Shown here piece by piece: positions 47,973 to 59,815 of a DNA stretch of 64,000 bases. Origin of the DNA: Batrachochytrium dendrobatidis JAM81 (Eukaryota; Chytridiomycota; Chytridiomycetes; Rhizophydiales). The translations under genes were made by a program, and so were the position numbers. Under the pieces are notes generated by a model. It did no database searches, was not told where the DNA came from, and worked only from the letters and a program-made list of their open reading frames with translations. The stretch lies in the NCBI RefSeq assembly GCF_000203795.2, contig NW_006281103.1:95067-159066 (forward strand), written 5' to 3'. Within the stretch, counting starts at the first letter, position 1; each line of letters opens with the position of its first letter.

Positions 47973-48761
47973 TGTAAATGATCAGAAAATGTATGCTCAA
48001 TTGAGTGGATAAAATACATTTGTGTAAATAACATATACAAATATAGATACACTCTATGTGATATATTCCGATCGATTAATAGCTTTTCACGTGGACATCC
48101 ACGCACAACTATTCGATCAAATATGTAGAGTAAATGGTATTTTCATAAAATGACTCACACCCGATTAAAAAATTGATTTACAGTCGTATTCACGTAGAAT
48201 AGAATATTAAACGGTTTTAATTTATAATAAATGGCTGGTCGCATGAAATGATTGGTATGTCTAGTGTACAACATTGTGCTCTTTAAACTTTTAATGGAGT
48301 TTACTGACATTTTGCTGATGGCTGGTATGGAAGCAGCTGTTGTATTGCCGAGATGTTCTCTTGTACTAGATTGCAAACATATTTGATATTAGAACACAGC
48401 AATGGCATGCAGTATTTTCAAACACTCGTGTTATTCTACACAACACTCCATATTGCTCATTCTTGAATCTTGTACAAAATGACCAAATGTTCAAAGTCAA
48501 TTCGTGGTAAAAAATACAAATATTTAACCATTGTTTATTCCAGAGTAATGACTGCAAGATAAATACATAAAATATTCCACTTTACATGAATACAGCAATG
48601 AATAAAACAAGATACGCAGTCAAACCATGCATAACACATAGTGTAGAGTACAACGAATTAAAACTAGAATTGTATTTAAAAGTCCAAAAAAACTGCCTTG
48701 ACCTTGATTGTAAATCTAGCAAGATAGTTGGTAGCGCTCTAGTCAAATGGCAGTAAAAAGC
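47973..48761. other. Intergenic region containing a transposon-derived 3' module
   Basis: 48395-48485 on the plus strand resembles the end of the transposase relic (CATTCTTGAA...). 48490-48695 is ~97% the same as 63498-63705. It lies directly downstream of the minus-strand permease gene and may supply its 3' untranslated region. Confidence 0.7.
48088..48093. promoter_or_regulatory. CACGTG box upstream of the seven-helix gene
   Basis: The palindromic CACGTG (bHLH/Cbf1-type site) lies 116 bp upstream of the start codon at 47972. The same hexamer occurs upstream of the SF3B3 and aquaporin genes in this window. Confidence 0.4.
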
Positions 48762-50151
48762 TCAAGTGCTTATGGGCAAAAGAGGATCGCATTCGGCAGA
48801 CAAAGTATCGGTAGAACTGCCGTTTCTATTTGATCGCCTTGCACTAAACAAAGATTTGACTCGCATAACATAACCAGAAAACATTTTCTTATAGTCAGCT
48901 TTGCCCCGACTCTTGACAACCCAGTCTATTCTCAATCGCGCCTTGTCGTCAAATATTACAAATACGGCTGTAAGGACGGCTGCCACTGTTGAAATGCAGC
49001 AAGAAGCAGTAATCATAAACATGATAATTTCCTGGTAGTATACAGCATTTTCAACACTGGATCCGCCAAGAATCTGACCCGTCATCATTCTTGAATCATC
49101 ATCAACACAGTTTGAATGGATTAGCATATATCAGAATCATGTGTTAAGCCACAAGAGGGTTAAACAGTGTATTTACCCAGGAATAGAAACAAGTCCAATA
49201 ATGCTCATTGAATTTATAGTAGGCAGCAGCGCAAGCTTAATGGCCTCGACACAAACAGGTCGAGCAGCTTCCCATCGTGATGCTCCAAAAGACAAATGCA
49301 TTTCAATACGATCTTTTTGATCAATTAGCTGGGTCATGACACTACTCAGCCCAATAGCGACAGCAGACATGGAATTGCCAAGCACCATTCCCATGGTGGG
49401 AATAAATTGTCGTGCAGAAAGCCATTGATCTGCACGAATGGCATAAGCATTGCCAATCCAACTGATGATAAAAGTGCTAGAGGCAATGGAAAGCAGCACT
49501 GAGAGGAACATAAATTGATGGCGATAGGGTGTACGGCCCCATACAATCTCTGATGCTGAAATAATAGCCAATAGTGCTAAAATAAAGCAGTAACATTAAA
49601 ATTTTAATTACTCCAAGTACAGATTGATCACACTTGATCATAATTAGACTATAGTCATGAGTAGCTTACCTGCTAAAGCCAGTACAAAAAATGGACTGTC
49701 TATATCAAAGATTGGCTTTAAAATATATCCAAGAATTGTGAGCTGGACAACACATCTAGATACAAGGGTGGTTTGATTTAGTCATTGGTTTCAACTCGAG
49801 TTCAAACAACAAGTCATACCGAAGTGCAGATATAAAAATAGTGATTTCCAACCCAAGACCAAAATACATTGAGATGAGACCTGGATAAAAGACAGTCACA
49901 ACATGAATGAGCATCAATAGCAATACAACTGCACTGCTGACCATAGCAAATTACCATTAATAATCAACATGAGTGAAGCAATCGCAACATTCTCTGGGCC
50001 CTAAATATTGTTGATATGAAGCCAATGTAAGCCATTACTGCAGTTTAATTCTAAACATGAATACAACAAGTACCAATTCTTTCAAAATATCATTATTTGG
50101 ATTAGGAACCGTCTTGTTATAAGCATCTAGTCCCAATAATAGAATTGACAT
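48762..50151 (-). CDS. UPF0014/FetB-ALS3-type ABC transporter permease
   Basis: Six exons with GT-AG borders (50074-50151, 49955-50000, 49820-49880, 49670-49755, 49177-49576, 48762-49089) give 332 residues. The core reads A-I-A-S-L-M-L-I-I-N-G-L-I-S, A-L-R-C-V-V-Q-L-T-I-L-G-Y-I-L, G-M-V-L-G-N-S-M-S-A and F-G-A-S-R-W-E-A-A, the last ending in an IPGMMTGQILGG stretch. These are signatures of the UPF0014 family (bacterial FetB, plant ALS3/STAR2). About six to seven membrane helices are present. FetB exports iron with an ATPase partner and the plant members act in aluminium tolerance; the substrate here is unknown. No ATPase partner gene is in the window. The small first exon was chosen because it alone supplies an ATG in frame with the conserved N-terminus. 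Confidence 0.88.
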
Positions 50152-50910
50152 GACTTGAATAGATTAATGCCAGACAAGGAATTGAAGTTGCATGAAATCT
50201 AAACCTTTATTTTTCAATTGTCTTCACACCAAACAGAGCATCATCTTGCAGTAATTGTCTTGAATAATCAAATGTGTTGGTTTCCTATTAAAAGCCGAGT
50301 TTTTCAATGGAATTTACAATATTCACTATTAAACCCAGTCGAGAATCAAACATGGTTCTGCAGTGTCGACTCTAGACAATACACAGTAACTCGCAATGTT
50401 ACTGCCAGACGATTGAGACCATGTCAAGTCAGCAAACTTTATGGGTTCAAAAGCACGCTGCACAGTAAATTGGATAAGAATTGGAGCCAATCAAACATGA
50501 GATTGTTTATCATGCATTTTGACACCCTTATTTTGTTACATTTTATAAAATATGATAATGATCAAACAAGCCTGTCAGAGCATGAATGCTCATGCTCTCT
50601 GCGTATATCGAGCATCCTTTATAGAAATCATGCATTCATGCAAAAGATTGCATTATAAATCACATTTGACCATCAGTTCACACAATCAGTTGAGCAGTCT
50701 TGGTTTGAAATAATTGTTCTATATTCAATCTCATGTGTTGATTTTATATTGTGTAATAGAACAAAACCATCAATAAAACATCGACAGTATAAAACAATAT
50801 TAAAGCATACAGGGTTAAAATCATCCAATCAAACTCGAATCCAGGAATCAGAAATAGTCGAGGATGATTTACAACTTCAGAATCCAGTCGTCCAGACAGC
50901 GGTCACTTCG
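50152..50910. other. Divergent promoter region; one unsupported open frame
   Basis: A 147-codon plus-strand frame at 50218-50658 starts with a non-ATG codon and has no recognisable domain, so I do not call it. The region otherwise serves as upstream DNA for the permease (minus) and the repeat protein (plus). Confidence 0.4.
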
Positions 50911-52734
50911 ATGTTTCTAAAAAGGTAATATCAACACTTTTTTGGTAGTGTCATTTATGCTAATTCCAGTTGTAAAACATACATTCTAAATATAGCTGGA
51001 AAGGTCTATCACTTTTGTCTAAAGATGAATTGACAAAACTCACAGGACTTTTACCCATTAAATCAACCAAGGAACTCGTACAATCATTAAAAAAACACAT
51101 CATGTCAAATCCTTCATTTACAAATTCAGATGGAACCATTAATTTAAAGGCTCCAGGACTGGTTGTCAATCAACTGTCAACTGCCTGGTACGTCTTGCTT
51201 GGTAGCTTACCAAATCTTGCTTATCAGTATGTAAACAACCAACTATTTTTGTGAATATCTAGGCCTGAAGACTATCCAAAATTCATCATATATGCTCTAT
51301 GCTCGGTATTTGAAATATCCATCAGTAACAGCAAGGAAGAATTCATGGAAAGTGTAATGGTTTTTATCCTGAAAAGCAAATCCAATCCAACAATCATAAA
51401 CGACATTTTTAAAAAACTTGGACTGCCAAGTAAAGACATTACTAAATCCAGGCTGACAAATAGTGATATGCAACTACTCGAATCAAAGTATGAAGCATGT
51501 CTTGTTAAAATTCATCACTCCGTGCTGTAAATCTTGAATGGTTTAATCTAATATATTTAAATAGGTTAAAGCAATGTTCTCATCAGCAAGTACAAAAAAT
51601 ATTTATTGAACACGATATACGTGTGGCCAAAACAACATCAGAGCTTTCAAACTATATCAATGCACATCTTTGGTTTAACCCGCATCTGTTGGGCTTGGAT
51701 GGATCATTAGATTTGCAGCGGGTATTTGATAAAGGAGATAACGGCTGCAACATTCTAGATTTAAACAGGTATACTATTGTTTATGATTGTTTTTTTTCGA
51801 CTGCTCTAACCCTAATCAAGTCATCCATATATCGAGCGCTATTGGTTGGAATCGCTATGCTATCTATTTGGAATAGCGGTGGTGCGTTCCAAAAGAGATT
51901 ATCTAGAATATATATACGACTATATTCTGCAAAAAAACATACGTCTACCCAAAAACGGTGGCATCTTTTCTCTACCTGTACCTCCAAGTACACCCTATGG
52001 CAAACCTATTGCATCAGAAAAACCTATTCACATCAAATGGTCAGTTTTTTCTGGTACTTTTTCAAATTTTGACATTGGCTGCTTGATTCACACTTTGTAT
52101 CTTGTGAGGCTCAATATTCATCATATATTGTCATCTTTGAAATCAATATAATCTAGTCTATCGTCACTGAGCTTTCCACGGCTGATTACCATTTTTACCC
52201 ACTTGGGAGAAATTTATCACAAGAATCGAATCCAACATATTCAGGATATAGAGCAGCTTCTAAAAGACAATCCATATCTTGTTTCCAAAGAGGGTGCTAT
52301 TGATTTTCAAAAGTCGGATTTTTATGATCACACATCAAATAACCCTCTTTTACAAACCACCATCATGGTTAAAGAGTAAGTTTTGCAACTAAAAATTTTA
52401 AATGGACAAAACCAAAAAAACTAATCAGTAAAATTTGATTGCTAAACCCACATGGAATGTTTTTGCAACGTGCAGTTTAAATAATCTATTGTATAACGAT
52501 TTGAGTTGCATATCTACTCATCTGGGCTTGAGCGCGTATTTGGATAAAGACCATTTGATTGATTGGCTACGAAACTACTTGAAAAGCAATCCCAACATGG
52601 TAAAAAGCAATGGGCAAGTTGATGTAAAAAGTTTAAAAGATGTAAGAACATCTCAAAAAACGCTGTCTTTTATTCTCAAAGATATACGAAAGACTGTACA
52701 AACCCCTCATCTCAAAAAAGAAAACCTTGCATGA
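50911..52734 (+). CDS. Protein of six exon-encoded SAP/LEM-like helical repeats
   Basis: Seven exons are supported: 50911-50924, 50996-51226, 51263-51526, 51565-51768, 51821-52039, 52157-52375 and 52476-52734, giving 469 residues. All six introns are phase 2 and each internal exon is a multiple of three. Each of exons 2-7 encodes one ~70-residue unit of the pattern L-x3-L-x2-I-x3-L-G...K-x2-L-x3-L-x4-(N)P...G-x-I-D, clearest in exons 2, 6 and 7 (for example D-L-S-C-I-S-T-H-L-G-L). The helix-loop-helix spacing resembles SAP or LEM domains that bind DNA or chromatin, which is inference from pattern only. The gene could be nuclear. The first exon is least certain: the frame is open upstream without an ATG, so another 5' exon is possible. 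Confidence 0.75.
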
Positions 52735-53124
52735 TCAAATTCACCAAAATCAACCATCCTAAACCCATCAATATTTTCAAGCTACCGATTTCGTGACAAG
52801 AACCAACACTTGCCAGTATAGTTGCGTATGCTCGACAATTGGTTTGCACTGCTGTTTGAAAGATTCTCCACGTGTTAGCAGGCATATTCTGTTTGATTGA
52901 TATATTTTTAAACAGAACCAGCTTTCAGTCATTGACAATAGATTTGACTGAGATAATTTGGAATCGTATAAAATAATAAATAACCAGTTATCACCATCAA
53001 TTCATACCACTTTAAATTGAAATCTACCTTTTTTTATTTAATGCTACGTGGAATACGGCTGTAAATCATACTTCATTTTATATTACCGTTTAAACGGTCT
53101 TGAAAACCACATTCATTTCATATC
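52735..53124. other. Convergent 3' intergenic region
   Basis: This lies between the ends of the repeat-protein gene (plus) and SF3B3 (minus). AATAAA-like words are present (AAATAATAAATAA near 52972-52984). No gene is seen. Confidence 0.5.
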
Positions 53125-56100
53125 TTAAAAAGCAACCCGAGTGCGCATATCCTCTAGTTTTTTACCAACATCGGCAACACTCCGATCCACACTTTCTGCA
53201 ATCCCACGTTTTTTATCCCCAACCATAACGTTGAACATCTCACACAAGTCACCATCAATGATGGCATGAACAGGTGTGTAGAATGATCTGTAAGCAAGGT
53301 GGTCGCGACCACAGAGTGGTGGACATTCACTACGCATCGTCATCTCTAGTGTTTGGAAAAAGTCTACATCATCTTTAGAGATAAAGGGAATGAGAAGACC
53401 AATGCCTCCCATTAGGGTTGTGTAGAGAAGAATCTCGCGACCTCCAGGGACAAGCGATGTTTTTGTCAAAGAGGTGAGCGTTTCACCCAAAAAGAAATCC
53501 GCTTCGTGGTGAACCTAGATACCAAGCACAATATATTTAGTATCAAAAAGACAAATCTCATACTAATTGGCTTTTTGCACCAAGAATGCAAGTGTACCTT
53601 GTGTGGAGCACCTTGCAAATATCCACGATCAAAAATGGCTTGATTTCCAGTAGTATCTTCATCAATTCCTTTGGATACCTCGGCAGACAACCGATTAACA
53701 AAAATATTACCCATTTTATCTCCACCAACCACTGTATCGTAATCAACCATGCATGTAGCAGTGACCCATCGTGGAATAGTATCATCAGCAAAAATCACAA
53801 TACGGTTATCAAAAGCTCTGTACATGGCATAGTGGACTGATTCCTGTGCATCGCCAAGAATTATGCGGTTGCCTTGGGTATGCAGGGTAACAATTGTCGT
53901 TGGGAATCCCTTGCACTCGCACTTGCGAAGCATTTTCTTTTTGCCTAAATCGTATATACGCAAGAGACTACCGACACCAACAAGAAGACGACCTTGGAAT
54001 GAGCACATGACTTTAGGTATACCTTTAATGGGTGTTTTATGCAAAAACTCCAGACTTGTTCCATCAGGAGCCAGCTTGTAAACACGGAGGTATCCCTCTG
54101 TGAATGATGATGAGGATAGATTGACGTTGGACGCCGTACCCACCACAATATGTGTAGTGGTAAGACTGGATTGAAAAATACAAAAGGAAATACAAAATGC
54201 GGCCTCGTTATCGTCAAGATCTTCCAAATGTAACGTTTCGCCATGTATAGGACTGATAACTCGAATACAAGAGGCCCATCTTTCTGGACCAGCTTTGGAA
54301 TGACCAAACTGTTCAACAGCAAGTTCTTCAGGAATAGTGCCCTCATCTGCATCCAGTGTGGCTTTTGTTTCAAGAATCTTTGCACGATCAGATGGGCAAA
54401 ACACACCATGATCAGACTCAATCACAACAAAGTTTTGGCTAACCTGATCAAAAATAAACCTGCGAGGAGTGTATTTTAACGGAATAGACGCTTGCTTAAA
54501 CACACTACCCAGTTTTTCTGTGTTTAAAATTCGCAAAGTGTTTCCAGTAATGGCAACAATACCCTCTGTGCACTGTTCAGAGCAAAAACTGGATCCATAC
54601 TCGAGAGATTCATACGATAGTGGCATCAGTTTAGATCGAGAGTGATACGTAAAAGAAATCCATGGACGACTAGAAAGTGCAAGCAATCCAGTTTCTCCTT
54701 GAATTTTAAGTAAAAACAGCTTCACTCCGCGAGAACCAAGAAATCGCATGCGAGTATCCGACATATTACCAGAGCCTGAATCCACACACGTCTTAAGTAA
54801 TACGCCGTTGGCAAGACCAATGTTCAAAAACAAGTTGGATACGCCAGTAGTAGGATCAGGCATATCAATCATTGCAAGCGAGTCTGGCGGAGCACTGAGC
54901 GCTTGCATACTCAAAGGATGAAGACATGACTCTGGATCAAGTGACAAGATACGCACTGTAAGGTCTGCACATCCAATTGCCAAAAATCTTGCACGGAGTC
55001 TTCCTGTAGGAATTGGAGACAGTGACAAACATAAAACTCGACTAGACATCTCCTTGCGATCCTGAAATTCGTTTAAATGGCCACTAACATCCAGCTCAAA
55101 GTATACAATTTCGTTGTTTGAAAGTGCAACAACAACTTGGCGCTGATTGCATGCAGCAGAAACAATGGATTGGTTTGTAGGCGCTTTCCATTCACTGACT
55201 CGTTTATCTGCACGAATATACCGAATACCTTGTGGGTAAACTTGAACAAGAGCATTTTCTCCCAATTGACCAACAGTAATGGTGGATGTTGTAGCAAGAA
55301 CGCCAGTGTCGGTGACTTCCTCGACAGTCTCACCAATAGACAAAACCAAGGTAGCATTGATGAATGAAATAATAATATAAGAGTCATATATATCGCTGAC
55401 TGACCGACGAACCGTCCAAATAGCATTTGGGTTTCCGGGCAACTCGGATACAGCCATCTCAGATACATCTAGACCATGGCGCAAGATTCGAAATGTGGAT
55501 CTTGATCCGCGACCGCAAAGAGCATAGATTTGTGGAGAGTTTTCATCAGTCAAGTTCAAAACCTTGGCATCAATCAAAGGACAAAGGGATTCCATTTCAT
55601 CTACAGGTGCAAGATTACGAAGTTCGCGAGGAATGAATGCAACCACAGGCATACTGTCAGAATCTGGAAGACTATCGCCTTGAGGAAAATCCACACTGCT
55701 GTACTCGACCTGAGACTCGTCATCATCACCCAGGTTCTCAATCTGATACAGATAATGGTTTCCAAATTCACTGGCAGCAAAAAGAAATCCAGATTTTAAC
55801 AAGGATAGATTAACGGCAACGGGGATAGTGTCAAAGTATTTGATTTTGATGGCTTGAACTTGGCCAGCATTTCCGCTCGAGTCGGCAGTACACTCGACAG
55901 TGATTTTGAAAACATCGCCAACCTCTGTTTGAGCAAGAACAAAAAATCCACGCTTGAGTCTGTGAACAACACTAGAAACAACAATGACCTTGTTTTGGGT
56001 GCCAGGTATGACTGCTGTGGAAGTTGTGCCGTTGGGATCAATACCAGATGTGAGAGGATCTGGTCTTTGAGGAATAGGAACGCAAAATGAGGGTTTTTGC

Positions 56101-56960
56101 ATATGCTTCCAAGTGATTCTTCCTTCAGAACAGACCAGTACACCAGATGGACCATCATCACCACCGGGAATAGCAATTAAATGATTGGCAGAAAAGTCAA
56201 TCTTTTCAGTCCATTTACGAACAATGTGATTCAATCCAAGATCCAATTCATAATATGTGAGCATTTTTTCAGCATCTCGAGCAGCTTCTCCAGTAGGGTC
56301 CTGATCTGCATCAGAATAGTCGACTTCAATGCTAGCAAAAATGGGATTTTCGTATCCAACATCAACACCAATAATTCCATGGCAAATTATAGCAGTTTTA
56401 TGTGCTTCCAGAGGAGAGGAAATGGTGAGTTTAAGAGAAGAATCTCTGTTGAGAATATAGGCAAGTTTCTGTTTTTCAATAGCACCAATCATGACAGCAC
56501 GACCTTTTGGATCTGCCGCAAGATATTGACCAGGAACAACTCTACGAGCACCAGTCTTGCCATAGGTTTCCTGATGCACCTTGTCGAATGTGTTTTTTGC
56601 AGGATTATATTCCAGAATGACAATGCGTCCAGAATCAGAACCAACAACCAGATAATCTTGAATACAAGTGTTTGAATACAGAAAATAGCATTAATGATCA
56701 AAGTTTAATTTATATCAAGGACTGATCAACACACCTTTAGAAGCACCAGCCAGACGAAAAGCAGCAAGAGATCTAATCAAACCAAACACTTGATGCGATA
56801 AAAGAGAAACTATTTTCCCAGTGGAAGGATCGGGTCTAAGCAGTTCAAGAACAGAAGTGTGCGCAACTACGATTTCTTGAGACTTGATGCCAGAAAAGTT
56901 TCCCAAGACGGAGCAAGTGATGGCCTCGCTCTGCTGCAGCGTTAAATTATAAAGTTGCAT
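53125..56960 (-). CDS. RSE1: Splicing factor 3B subunit 3 (SF3B3/Rse1/SAP130)
   Basis: Three exons (56735-56960, 53598-56656, 53125-53514) give 1224 residues, close to the usual ~1210. The N-terminus M-Q-L-Y-N-L-T-L-Q, the early G-S-D-S-G-R-I-V-I-L-E-Y and E-T-Y-G-K-T-G-A-R-R (the latter two spanning the first intron), and the C-terminal G-D-L-C-E-M-F with K-K-L-E-D-M-R are all hallmarks of SF3B3. The protein forms three WD40-like beta-propellers related to DDB1 and CPSF160 and is part of the U2 snRNP SF3b complex that holds the branch point. The start at 56960 was preferred over an in-frame ATG at 56972 because family members begin directly at this sequence. A CACGTG box lies 55 bp upstream. 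Confidence 0.97.
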
Positions 56961-57014
56961 TTTGGCGGTCAAGTTTGAGTTTCAAATAAATTTGAAATTT
57001 GATCAGTTGAAAGT

Positions 57015-57020
57015 CACGTG
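57015..57020. promoter_or_regulatory. CACGTG box in the SF3B3/ankyrin divergent promoter
   Basis: The hexamer stands in the ~415-bp divergent region between the SF3B3 start (56960) and the ankyrin-like gene (57375), on the SF3B3 side. Confidence 0.4.
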
Positions 57021-57039
57021 TTTATGATGGAGTTTTTAC

Positions 57040-57118
57040 AATAAACTGTCATGAATTTTAATGAATTTTAATATAAATTGTAATAAACTGTCATGAGTTT
57101 TAATATAAATTGTAATGA
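57040..57118 (+). repeat. Short AT-rich tandem in the divergent promoter
   Basis: The block AATAAACTGTCATGA followed by TTTTAATATAAATTGT occurs twice, the first copy with an inserted TTTTAATGAA. It is low-complexity, with no protein-coding meaning. Confidence 0.7.
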
Positions 57119-57374
57119 ATTGAATAGATTGAGTTGGTTCATGAATTAAATAATTTGAAATGTAAATTTAAATTAAATCGAGTGGCTCGGCAAACTCGTG
57201 AGGTTCCGATATTGATTATTTCCGTCAACTCTGTAATCTTTTGTTCCGTTGTTCCAATCAAATAGCTTGAAACTCTCATTCCGACTACCATTTCGGGTTG
57301 ATACTTGAACCGCATCAAATTTGTTATAAATACTCGCTCTTCTCTACACACTCGCTATTTTTTAAATTCATTGC

Positions 57375-59210
57375 ATGACACCAAATCCTTGCATCAATTC
57401 ACGCTTACTTGATCGTATCGCATTGTTACCTTGGTTTATCCATAATCAGATATTCGCATACGCTGGTGCATACACTCAGTACATACATAACAGACTACAG
57501 CAACCACTTTCCCTTCCTGTACTTAGACTTATTTTTGCTGGATGTTTCGCCTACAATGATCCTCTCAAGGCAACTGCTTTACTAAAACAGTTTCCCAATT
57601 TTTCGCTTGAATGGGAATCACTATGCATTCAATCACACAGTGTACGCAATGTTGTTCGATTGCTTACCAACACTCCTTGGTCCCCTTTGAGTACCTTGTT
57701 GGACCTCGACCATCTCAACCCCGACTCCAGTATTGCTTTTCTCAACACCCTCCATAGTCTTGTGAGGAAATTATCCACAAATGCGATGGACGCTCTCACC
57801 TATGATGAAACCAATGTGGTGGCACGTCGAATTTTCAACATTGCATGCAAACTGTTGGATTATAATTCCTCTTCTACGCGCATTCGGGAGTTGTTGTTCG
57901 AGTGCGCATGCGCATTGGGCTGCTTGGAATTGAGTGTGACTCCATCTTTTGACATCACGACATTATGTTCCGGATGCATGCTTGCTGCTACAAATGGTCA
58001 TTACAATATTATCAAGCATTTACTTTTAAATGCACATGACCATCACGACAGCTTAGCATCTGCCGCATTAAATGGTGCAATCCAAGGCGGTAATTCCTCG
58101 CTCGTATCCCTTTTCAGACGCATCTATCCCAATGTTATGCCAAGTGACTCTTCCATCCAACTGGCTTTACAGCGCAACCATGACTCAATCATCTGGCAGC
58201 TTTTGTCTGAAAACAACACTGCGTTGCATCTCTCTCCCGGTTTTATCAATCTTAAACAACACGCAGCGGCATGTGGTAATTTGGAACTCATGACATATGC
58301 TGATCAACACAATCTGTGTGATGATGACAGTATAGATGAAATTGATGGACCTGAGCCTGCTGCTAGGAATGGACATTACCACACTGCCGTGCTGCTTTTC
58401 AAAGGAAACATTCGTGCTGCTCGTCGAGCCTTTCATGTTGCTGCTACAAACGGACATGCTCAATTCATTGATCAGATGCTTCATGACCAACAAACATCAG
58501 ACCCTATCGTGACGTGTCAAGACTTGTTAGTATCAACCTTTTTCCCCGATCATTACCCAGTTGTCAAAGTAATCATTGAAAAGGGTATAGGTGTTGATCA
58601 CTTTTATATTCAGAATGCACTTGTTCAAGCTGCTACGCGCGGTCATTTGGATATATTTGCATATCTCTTGCCCAGAGTCAAAGACTTTGGTACATTGATC
58701 ACTGCTGCCCATCAAGCATCGTGCAATCGTCATTCCTGCATCATCGATTATATAGTTACTCATGGCGGAGTTTGGGATGAGATCCTCGAGAATTTGTTTA
58801 ATCAGGGCTGGATGCTAGGAATGCTGCCGTACATATCCATTCATCTCGCACTAAACTTGGCAGGTAAACCCACGCATTCAGCCTATGCCGAGATTGATTC
58901 AAAATGTTTGATTTGGTTCAACAGACATGCTCAGGGTCGGTTGCTTTGTAATGAGATACATGCTGCTTGCAGTCGAGCTCAAGCCAAGCATTTACATTCA
59001 TTTACATCTCTGTTGTATAGAATGTTAAAATCCACTGTACATTTTATAGTAGATGATTTATGGTGGGCTGTAAAGCATGTCATGTCTACTACTTTTAAAT
59101 ATTTAACTGTATCATCCGATAAAAGCCAAAGCGTAGATACAGGTTTTAGCTGCAGATCAAATGTATCCAGCTTTAGTTGGATAGAGTCATTAGTTTGTCT
59201 GATTTTTTAA
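57375..59210 (+). CDS. Ankyrin-repeat-like protein
   Basis: This is a single-exon gene of 611 residues. Degenerate ankyrin units are visible, each with the N-G-H / R-G-H turn: A-A-T-N-G-H-Y-N-I-I-K-H-L-L (about residue 210), A-A-R-N-G-H-Y-H-T-A (about 330), V-A-A-T-N-G-H-A-Q-F (about 355) and Q-A-A-T-R-G-H-L-D-I (about 420). The N-terminal ~90 residues (L-L-D-R-I-A-L-L-P-W-F-I) resemble an F-box-like or helical header rather than ankyrin, which is tentative. Ankyrin units bind partner proteins, so no reaction is implied. There is no signal peptide, so it is probably intracellular. The C-terminal ~90 residues have no repeats. Confidence 0.8.
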   Translation: MTPNPCINSRLLDRIALLPWFIHNQIFAYAGAYTQYIHNRLQQPLSLPVLRLIFAGCFAYNDPLKATALLKQFPNFSLEWESLCIQSHSVRNVVRLLTNTPWSPLSTLLDLDHLNPDSSIAFLNTLHSLVRKLSTNAMDALTYDETNVVARRIFNIACKLLDYNSSSTRIRELLFECACALGCLELSVTPSFDITTLCSGCMLAATNGHYNIIKHLLLNAHDHHDSLASAALNGAIQGGNSSLVSLFRRIYPNVMPSDSSIQLALQRNHDSIIWQLLSENNTALHLSPGFINLKQHAAACGNLELMTYADQHNLCDDDSIDEIDGPEPAARNGHYHTAVLLFKGNIRAARRAFHVAATNGHAQFIDQMLHDQQTSDPIVTCQDLLVSTFFPDHYPVVKVIIEKGIGVDHFYIQNALVQAATRGHLDIFAYLLPRVKDFGTLITAAHQASCNRHSCIIDYIVTHGGVWDEILENLFNQGWMLGMLPYISIHLALNLAGKPTHSAYAEIDSKCLIWFNRHAQGRLLCNEIHAACSRAQAKHLHSFTSLLYRMLKSTVHFIVDDLWWAVKHVMSTTFKYLTVSSDKSQSVDTGFSCRSNVSSFSWIESLVCLIF

Positions 59211-59815
59211 TTTGTATTATATTTAAACACCTATTGTCCATATCCATCTAATAAATGCTTGTTTATTCGAATATCAAAGTAATTGAAGCTCCAATTAAAA
59301 ACTCGACGATAAATACCAAAAGTATATTTGATGATTGGGTTTACAAGCACAACTTACAGTTAAAGACAAAAGGAATGGGAACGCAAAAGTATTTATAGTT
59401 TAGCAACTCAACTTCATCATGTTTGAACCAATTTTGACAACACTAAACAGGTTGATGTTGCAGCCATTTGGGAGCAAGTGTTTCAAGTCAATGTACAGAC
59501 TATATAGGTGGAATAATGATGCTTTTGTGTTAGAACAAAATCAACCGAGTGATATTGTCTTGTATTCAATCGAGAATAGTAGTAGATTGTCCAGTAATAT
59601 GGTCACAAAACACAATGGATAAACACTCGTGCCATTCAAATCAGCAAATAAACAATATACTGATATTTGAAAAAGAATATTATACAACCACACCTGTGAG
59701 GTTGAATTAAGAGTACTTTCTAAACACACAATACACGCTGATGGTGATGGTTGCTGACAATTCTTTATTCATGTCCCATTTTTATTCTCTTTTAACACCT
59801 GTAAACCTTTATCCA
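59211..59815. other. Convergent intergenic region
   Basis: The ankyrin-like gene is followed by an AATAAA word near 59250. A 67-codon frame at 59419-59622 is unsupported. No gene is called. Confidence 0.45.

Noticed and set aside
50218..50658. 147-codon plus-strand frame between the permease and the repeat protein
   Set aside because: It begins with a non-ATG codon, has no domain, and lies in the expected divergent promoter region.
57139..57351. 70-codon minus-strand frame in the SF3B3/ankyrin divergent promoter
   Set aside because: It overlaps the expected promoter of the ankyrin-like gene and shows no domain.
59419..59622. 67-codon frame between the ankyrin-like gene and aquaporin
   Set aside because: Too short, no motif and no supporting context.
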